Positions 58,811 to 64,000 of a stretch of 64,000 nucleotides of DNA are shown here, piece after piece. This DNA is from CALBJU01 sp965247125 (GTDB lineage Bacteria > Bacteroidota > Rhodothermia > Rhodothermales > UBA10348). Both the position numbers and the translations under genes were made by a program. The stretch's first letter is position 1. The number at the start of each line of letters is the position of its first letter. The DNA lies in contig CBDFGO010000002.1 of assembly GCA_965247125.1 (NCBI GenBank), positions 186,001 through 250,000 on the forward strand. The letters run 5' to 3'. Below the pieces are notes generated by a model that was given only the letters and a program-made list of their open reading frames with translations, had not been told where the DNA came from and made no database searches.

Positions 58811-61800
58811 GAAGAGCCTTCAGAAATATCCTCTCGATGATATGGTTGTCGGTCACGTTTGCGCTGGTGGCGCTGGTGGCGCCGGTGGCTCAGATGGCGA
58901 TGGCTCAGGAGCCCATTTCCTACTACGATTACGTACGCAGCGAGTTGGATTGGTATACCATCGAAACCGACCATTATCTGATTCACTACCACTCGGACGA
59001 GACAGGTGCCGGAAGCAGAACGGCACGGGTGGTTGCCCGCATCGCGGAGGACGTTTACGAGCCGCTTACTTCGTTATACGATTACCGTCCAGACACCAAA
59101 GTATCCTTCGTTCTGAAGGACTATGAGGACTATTCAAATGGAGCAGCCTATTTCTTTGACAACGTGATCGAAATATGGGCACCTGCTCTGAGTACGAACT
59201 TCAGGGGCGATCACAACTGGCTTCGAAACGTGATTTCGCACGAATTCACGCATATGATCCAGGTCCAGAAGACCATGAAGGCGAGCAGGCGCCTGCCTTT
59301 CTTCTATCTCCAATATTTGGACTATGAAACCGTGCGTCGCCCGGATGTCTTGTACGGATTTCCGAATGTCATCGCATCCTACCCGGTGCCGATTCTGAAC
59401 AATCCGGCGTGGTTGGCCGAAGGAACAGCACAGTTCCAGCGAGAGTGGATGGACTACGACCGCTGGGACTCTCACCGAGATATGATGCTCCGGACCCAGG
59501 TACTGGCCGGAACGGAGTTAAGCCTGAATGACATGGGAGGATTTTATTCCCATACGAGCTTGATGCGCGAATCCGTGTACAATCACGGATTCGCGTTCAC
59601 TCAGTACTTGGTGCATCGATTTGGTGAGGAATCCCTGAAGACATTGAGCGCCGAGCTGGGCAACTGGAGCAACTGGAATTTTAAGCAGGCCGCCAGAGAT
59701 GCGTTTGGTGTTCGGGGCGAGACCATCTACAGAGACTGGATGGCCGAACTCCGTGGATACTACTCCTCGCATGCACCGAGCGGCACCTCCTCACCAGAAA
59801 TCCTGGAAGACGAGGGCTTCCATAATTATTATCCTCGAATTTCGCCTGATCGGAGCCAGATCGCGTTTCTGTCCAATCGTGGACAGGATTTCGGAAGGAC
59901 GAGTGTTTGGGTGAAAGATCTCGGCCTGGAATCCACAGCACGCCTCGTACTTGATGAATCGATTCTCGGGCACGCCCCGAGCTACACATGTGCATTTGGA
60001 CACCGCATAGTATCGACGGCGACCGGTCCAATCGCGTGGACAGCCGATGGAGGAGGATTGATCTATTCGAAAACCCACGATACCGACAAGGGACACCTTT
60101 ACCTGGACCTGTACAGATTCAACCTGGAGACCGAAAAATCCACCCGATTGACCTGGAACCAGCGTGCGGATTCTCCCTCGGTGAGTCCTGGCGGAGAATG
60201 GATTGTATTCATTCAGAAGGGCGACGGCACGACCAATCTACACTTGCTTCCCCACCAGGACGACCCCGGTGAACGGCCTGAAATTGTTGCTCTGACGACC
60301 TTTGATGACGGCACTCAGGTTACCGATCCGGTCTGGGGCCCCAATGGCGAGTGGATTTATTTTGGACTCAGCCAAGCCCACGGTCGAGATATTTATCGTG
60401 TCAGGAGAAACGGAGAAGAACTGGAACCGGTTCTCGACTCGGTGGCAGATGAGAGGTCACCCACATTCGATCCCAAGGGTCACATGATCTTCGCTTCAGA
60501 CCGGTCGGGCATCTTCAATCTGTACCGCCTGCTGCCGGGTGGTGGCGCCGTGGCAATTACCGATGAAGCTGGTGGTGCGTTCATGCCATTTGTCTCCAGT
60601 TCGGGGCAACTTACCTACAGCCGTTTCGAGGCCTCAGGGTATAAGATTGCATACGAGAACTCGGTACCACGTACTTCGGCGCCAGCCGATTATCGGGCGC
60701 CGGATTTTCTGATCAAGTCCCAAAAGATTCAGCGCTTGACCCCAGAGCAGTCTGAGCTCAACGAGCGCGATGATTCGGACCTGAGATCGTTCTCAGCCGA
60801 AGAATCACAAAGTTCTGCCACCCGGTACGATCCTGTATTCACCTCCTTCAGCTTCCTGCCCGTCCTTCGCCTCGACCGGTATGTTTCCAGAAAACGAAGA
60901 CTGTCCGATGTCCGATTGAAAGACCGCACCCGGGGTGAGGCCCTCTGGAGGAATACCAAAGTCGGTGTATACGCGGCTACCCGGGAGGTGCTTGGCGGAC
61001 TGAGTTTCTTCGGTGGGCTTCTGATTGGCCCAGGTTCTGGAGACGCCTCGTCAATTGGTGATTTTTTCGCCCCATCGAATCTGCTTGATCTCGAAAGGGA
61101 CGCTTTCTTGCAGGTCGACTATGCACGAAGTCTTCCGTTTTTCCATAAGCGGTGGGCACCGCAGCTCTCCGTCCAGTTGTTCAATATCAGCCGAAACGTC
61201 GAAAATGGGCTCTCCATAGAGGAATTTCCCTGTACGGCCTGTTTTCCTGAAACGACACTGGCGGATCTGTCCTACAATCTGTGGCAGGTGGATCTGCTGG
61301 CGAAAAGCAAGATCAGTCGAGTGCTGCTCTCGGAAGTGGGATACCGATACAGTCCATACCGCGTAAAAACCAAGAGCTTCTTTTCGAAGGAACTCCGTCA
61401 GTTCGTTCCCTCGAGTTCGTCCCGCTATTTCATCGGGAGAGCCTATCACGCAAAGCTCATTTTTGAGTCGTTCGCGCCGCATCGGGATATGAATGTCGTT
61501 CCACACGGAATCCGTGCCGAGCTGAGCTTCGAACGCGAAAACGGACGATTATTGAAAAGTTTTGATATCCAGGAGGGCCTCTTGCAGCCGGTATACGACC
61601 GCTCGACCATCAATCGACTTTCGTTTTCCGCCCGAGGGGGCTTCAAGCTCCCCGGATGGCCGGGTGAGGGCGCCCACGGAATTGGATTCCGAACCCTTTT
61701 CAGCACCATTTTGGGGGAGGTTCAGGATGATTTCTACAATGAGTATCTGGGCGGCCTGACGGGAGCCCGCGGATATCCCTTCTATGCACTGGGCGGTAAC

Positions 61801-62163
61801 GAAACTCTATGGTTCCAGGCAGCCTATCTGTTTCCTGTTTTCCCTCGGATCGGCAAACAGCTGCTCTTCACGTATGTCGACAAAATTTATCTGCGCGTGT
61901 TTGCGGATGCTGCTCTGGCATGGTCCGGTGACTGGCCGGGTTTTGGGGAGACAAAAAAAGATGTTGGGGCGGAAATCAGAATTGGACTTGGCTCGTACTA
62001 CCTCTTACCTACCGCTTTCTTTATCAGCTCGACGTATGGTCTGGACTCGTTTGAATTCCAGTTGGATGAGGGATTCGTCACTCCTGACGGCCAGCAGTTC
62101 GTGCGATACGGAAAGGCGTGGCAGTGGCACGTGGGTATCCTCTTCGGATTTGATCAATTCTAA
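58807..62163 (+). CDS. Predicted zinc peptidase / beta-propeller / outer-membrane barrel fusion
   Basis: An 1118-residue protein. Signal peptide up to MAMAQ (~35). Residues ~40-300 are a gluzincin-type peptidase: HEFTH at 145-149 and the third ligand Glu-205 in WLAEGTAQF. Residues ~325-640 are a TolB/PD40-like beta-propeller (NYYPRISPDRSQIAFLSNRG, DSPSVSPGGEWIVFIQKG, DERSPTFDPKGHMIFASDRSG). Residues ~700-1118 look like a BamA/surface-antigen type barrel (GARGYPFYALGGNETLWF, final residue Phe). Its ATG overlaps the stop of the M6-like gene (ATGA). I infer a periplasm-facing protease tethered by its own barrel in the outer membrane. I recognise no characterised relative. Confidence 0.8.
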   Translation: MRRAFRNILSMIWLSVTFALVALVAPVAQMAMAQEPISYYDYVRSELDWYTIETDHYLIHYHSDETGAGSRTARVVARIAEDVYEPLTSLYDYRPDTKVSFVLKDYEDYSNGAAYFFDNVIEIWAPALSTNFRGDHNWLRNVISHEFTHMIQVQKTMKASRRLPFFYLQYLDYETVRRPDVLYGFPNVIASYPVPILNNPAWLAEGTAQFQREWMDYDRWDSHRDMMLRTQVLAGTELSLNDMGGFYSHTSLMRESVYNHGFAFTQYLVHRFGEESLKTLSAELGNWSNWNFKQAARDAFGVRGETIYRDWMAELRGYYSSHAPSGTSSPEILEDEGFHNYYPRISPDRSQIAFLSNRGQDFGRTSVWVKDLGLESTARLVLDESILGHAPSYTCAFGHRIVSTATGPIAWTADGGGLIYSKTHDTDKGHLYLDLYRFNLETEKSTRLTWNQRADSPSVSPGGEWIVFIQKGDGTTNLHLLPHQDDPGERPEIVALTTFDDGTQVTDPVWGPNGEWIYFGLSQAHGRDIYRVRRNGEELEPVLDSVADERSPTFDPKGHMIFASDRSGIFNLYRLLPGGGAVAITDEAGGAFMPFVSSSGQLTYSRFEASGYKIAYENSVPRTSAPADYRAPDFLIKSQKIQRLTPEQSELNERDDSDLRSFSAEESQSSATRYDPVFTSFSFLPVLRLDRYVSRKRRLSDVRLKDRTRGEALWRNTKVGVYAATREVLGGLSFFGGLLIGPGSGDASSIGDFFAPSNLLDLERDAFLQVDYARSLPFFHKRWAPQLSVQLFNISRNVENGLSIEEFPCTACFPETTLADLSYNLWQVDLLAKSKISRVLLSEVGYRYSPYRVKTKSFFSKELRQFVPSSSSRYFIGRAYHAKLIFESFAPHRDMNVVPHGIRAELSFERENGRLLKSFDIQEGLLQPVYDRSTINRLSFSARGGFKLPGWPGEGAHGIGFRTLFSTILGEVQDDFYNEYLGGLTGARGYPFYALGGNETLWFQAAYLFPVFPRIGKQLLFTYVDKIYLRVFADAALAWSGDWPGFGETKKDVGAEIRIGLGSYYLLPTAFFISSTYGLDSFEFQLDEGFVTPDGQQFVRYGKAWQWHVGILFGFDQF

Positions 62164-62175
62164 CCAGTAACTGGA

Positions 62176-62844
62176 ATGGAATCATCCCTTATTTACGGAA
62201 TGGGCTTCATCATGATTGTCATAGGGACAGGCTTCCTGTGGATCCTTCTCAAAGACAGTGAGGCGAAGCGGCCCAGAGACGCGATGGAGTGGTTCGGAAC
62301 AATCCTCTCATCACTTCTGATAATTTCAGCGGTAGCTCTGATGCTCCTTGCCCGCAACACCGAAAAGGCTATCGCCGAATCCGTACAGCGAGTCGCGACT
62401 GAAGACGTGTTTCAGGACGCTATCATCGAGGTCGAAGCCGGTAATTTTTCATTTGCGGGTGTAGATGACAGCGTGACCGCTACGCTCGAAGATTTCGAGG
62501 GCCAGGTGGTCATCATCAATTTCTGGGCAACTTGGTGTGGGCCCTGCCTCGCAGAAATTCCAGACCTGAATCGACTTCAGCGAGAGCTGAGAGACGACGG
62601 TCTGGTGATCCTGTCCATATCGGATGAAGAACCGCTCCTTCTGCAGTCCTTCGAACGTCAGCTTCCACTCGACACGTACAGCATGTATGTGCCTTACGGA
62701 ACAGAGCTTCCGCTGCCATTTACAGGAGCTTTCGTCATCCGGCCTGCATCCTTTATCGTGGATCGCAACGGCGTTGTGAGACGATACCTGTTGGGCGCGC
62801 GAAGCTATGATTTTTTTAAAAAAGCCGTCCAACCCCTTCTGTAA
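62176..62844 (+). CDS. TlpA-type thioredoxin-fold protein, membrane anchored
   Basis: A 222-residue protein with two N-terminal membrane helices (~5-25 and 37-58) and a thioredoxin domain on the far side carrying the active site FWATWCGPCLAEIPDLNRL. The cis-proline region (RPASFIVDRNGVV) is normal. It probably reduces or exchanges disulfides in the periplasm, perhaps of the products of the same gene group. It begins 12 bases after the barrel-fusion gene and abuts the next. Confidence 0.9.
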   Translation: MESSLIYGMGFIMIVIGTGFLWILLKDSEAKRPRDAMEWFGTILSSLLIISAVALMLLARNTEKAIAESVQRVATEDVFQDAIIEVEAGNFSFAGVDDSVTATLEDFEGQVVIINFWATWCGPCLAEIPDLNRLQRELRDDGLVILSISDEEPLLLQSFERQLPLDTYSMYVPYGTELPLPFTGAFVIRPASFIVDRNGVVRRYLLGARSYDFFKKAVQPLL

Positions 62845-63828
62845 ATGACGCGAGTTCTATTCTGGCTGGTCGGACTGTCCTTGGTCATTTGTCCCAATGA
62901 CGCAACGGCATCGGTTGACACGCTCTCCGTCTTCACAAGTCGCGCTGCGATTCGTTCCGCACTGATCCACGGGGCAGCACCGAGTCGGATGGCAGCAAAT
63001 TTGTGGCCCTCCCAGGGAGAACGGAGTGTTCCACTGGCATTCGGCATGTCTGCTATCCTTCCGGGGGCAGGCCAGTTCTACAACCAGCAAAAGCTGAAGG
63101 CCCTCTTGGCCGTCTCACTGGAGGCTGCGGCGATCACGGGGTATTTCGTCCTGCGCTCTCGCGGTCTTTCCGCCGAGGACGACTTTCAGGACATGGCACA
63201 CGCTGCCTGGAGTCCGACCAAGTATGCGAGCTGGTTGAACGACTATTCTGAATACCTGGGCTCAGAGTTTGGAGCCAACATTTCCGCCCCTCCCGTAACC
63301 ATAATCTCCGGCGTGGACTTTCGAAATCCTTCGACGTGGTCCGAGTCAGATCAGGTGCGGGTCAGGGCTATGTTCGACCAGATAAACGCCATCGAGAGAC
63401 AGGTCTTCCATCCTGAGACCGGCGCTGTCTTCTCCCATCAGCTTCCCATTTTTGCGGATCAGCAGTACTATGAGCTGATAGGAAAATACTTTCAGTTTGC
63501 TCCGGGCTGGGAAGATTATGTGATGTGGAAGAACGCCGAGGGCGAGTATCAGGTGTCGATCGACCCCGAGCATACGGGCGCGGGTGGCTCCAAACCCAAC
63601 GTGTCGGATTCGTTTTTCAACTATGCCAGTGATCACGCTCACTCTCAGGATTTGCTTCGAAAGGCCAGCCAGATCTCCCTGCTCGTGGTGCTGAACCACG
63701 TAATTGCAGGAGTTGACGCGGCCGTGAGTGCCAAGCTTCACAACGACCGCCTGAAGACCAGGATGGGTCTGGCCTACAATGGAGCAGGTCAGGTTGTGCC
63801 GGTGGCGCAGGTCTCGATCCGGTTTTAA
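62845..63828 (+). CDS. DUF5683-like membrane-associated protein
   Basis: A 327-residue protein with a signal peptide (LFWLVGLSLVICPNDATA), then FGMSAILPGAGQFYNQQKLKALLAVSLEAAAITGYFVLRSRG, which matches the short DUF5683 motif (PGxGQxYN..K) and its membrane helix pair; a second hydrophobic segment lies near the C-terminus (LLVVLNHVIAGVDAAVSAKL). The mid-section is soluble. Function unknown. Its ATG immediately follows the TlpA-type gene's stop, so the two are coupled. Confidence 0.72.
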   Translation: MTRVLFWLVGLSLVICPNDATASVDTLSVFTSRAAIRSALIHGAAPSRMAANLWPSQGERSVPLAFGMSAILPGAGQFYNQQKLKALLAVSLEAAAITGYFVLRSRGLSAEDDFQDMAHAAWSPTKYASWLNDYSEYLGSEFGANISAPPVTIISGVDFRNPSTWSESDQVRVRAMFDQINAIERQVFHPETGAVFSHQLPIFADQQYYELIGKYFQFAPGWEDYVMWKNAEGEYQVSIDPEHTGAGGSKPNVSDSFFNYASDHAHSQDLLRKASQISLLVVLNHVIAGVDAAVSAKLHNDRLKTRMGLAYNGAGQVVPVAQVSIRF

Positions 63829-63929
63829 AACCGGGCGGGGAGAATACTTGATTTGTCGTCTCCTTAGAGCGTTCTTTGCTGGGCCCTCAGCCGCGTCACT
63901 TCATTTCTGATTGTAAAACCGAAGACCGT

Positions 63930-64000
63930 ATGCCCTGGTACAAGAAACTTCACTGGCAAATAATCATCGGGCTAGTGCTCGGACTCATCTATGGAGTCAT
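63930..64000 (+). CDS. Dicarboxylate/amino acid:cation symporter (DAACS), N-terminal fragment
   Basis: Only the first 23 codons are in the window: MPWYKKLHWQIIIGLVLGLI and on. This basic start followed by IIIGLVLGLIYG is the typical first helix of the DctA/GltP family of sodium- or proton-coupled dicarboxylate and glutamate importers. The rest lies beyond the right edge. Confidence 0.7.
   Translation, partial: MPWYKKLHWQIIIGLVLGLIYGV

Noticed and set aside
58861..58910. GCGCTGGTG tandem repeat at the start of the barrel-fusion gene
   Set aside because: It merely encodes the Ala/Leu/Val-rich core of the signal peptide.
1..64000. tRNA, rRNA, CRISPR, insertion sequences, integrase or prophage genes
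   Set aside because: Read through for cloverleaf-like ends, spaced direct repeats, transposase motifs and terminal inverted repeats; none was convincing.

Overview
The window (about 55% G+C by eye) reads as a chromosomal segment of a Rhodothermota/Rhodothermales-type bacterium, probably marine or salt-adapted. Three things point there: type IX secretion (T9SS) genes porU and porV with C-terminal sorting-like domains, a complex I operon with nhaD and a pterin dehydratase gene embedded in it (an arrangement I recall being described for Rhodothermus marinus), and Bacteroidota-type families such as DUF4293 and DUF5683. I see no rRNA, tRNA, CRISPR array, insertion sequence or prophage; gene density is high and codon use looks even.

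Layout. 1-2452 (minus strand): the truncated N-terminal part of an IcmF-type acyl-CoA mutase, an Sfp-type phosphopantetheinyl transferase, and Fe/Mn superoxide dismutase with its own terminator. 2560-10526 (minus): nuoJ-nuoK-nuoL-nuoM-nhaD-phhB-nuoN, the membrane arm of complex I, with nuoL broken by a single-base frameshift near 8495. 10995-21152: MATE exporter, galactokinase-family kinase, sodium/solute symporter, GH109 glycosidase, fused PabB-PabC, an SDR and a GH18 chitinase-like lipoprotein; several of these fit scavenging of amino sugars. 21435-25089 (plus): acetyl-CoA synthetase and ATP-dependent PEP carboxykinase. 25125-29714 (minus): polX-like gene, penicillin-acylase homologue and BadF/NAGK-type kinase; the first two have lost recognisable catalytic residues. 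29968-34179 (plus): S41 protease, then an ExbB / small membrane protein / ExbD / ExbD operon with a clear promoter and a strong terminator. 34241-36623 (plus): isocitrate dehydrogenase, DUF4293 protein, DMT exporter. 36638-40768 (minus): a tightly overlapping operon of alpha/beta hydrolase, membrane-anchored MurF-like ligase, RNase HII and GT2 glycosyltransferase. 40991-46045: rho, radC, glycyl-tRNA synthetase, arsC-like phosphatase/reductase (minus), nadA. 46069-47442 (minus): an outer-membrane protein of unknown role.

47584 to the right edge (plus) is a run of co-directional genes and the most interesting stretch: a Lon-substrate-binding-domain protein, a membrane PAS sensor without a kinase domain, a 95-residue stand-alone histidine-kinase dimerisation/phosphoacceptor (DHp) protein, then porU, porV, an M6-protease homologue with a destroyed zinc site, a very large fusion of zinc peptidase, beta-propeller and outer-membrane barrel, a TlpA-type thioredoxin, a DUF5683-like protein, and the start of a DAACS symporter. 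I infer that this cluster joins a T9SS outer-membrane protein-maturation module to a split two-component sensor.

All functional statements come from motif recognition by eye; no database search was run.
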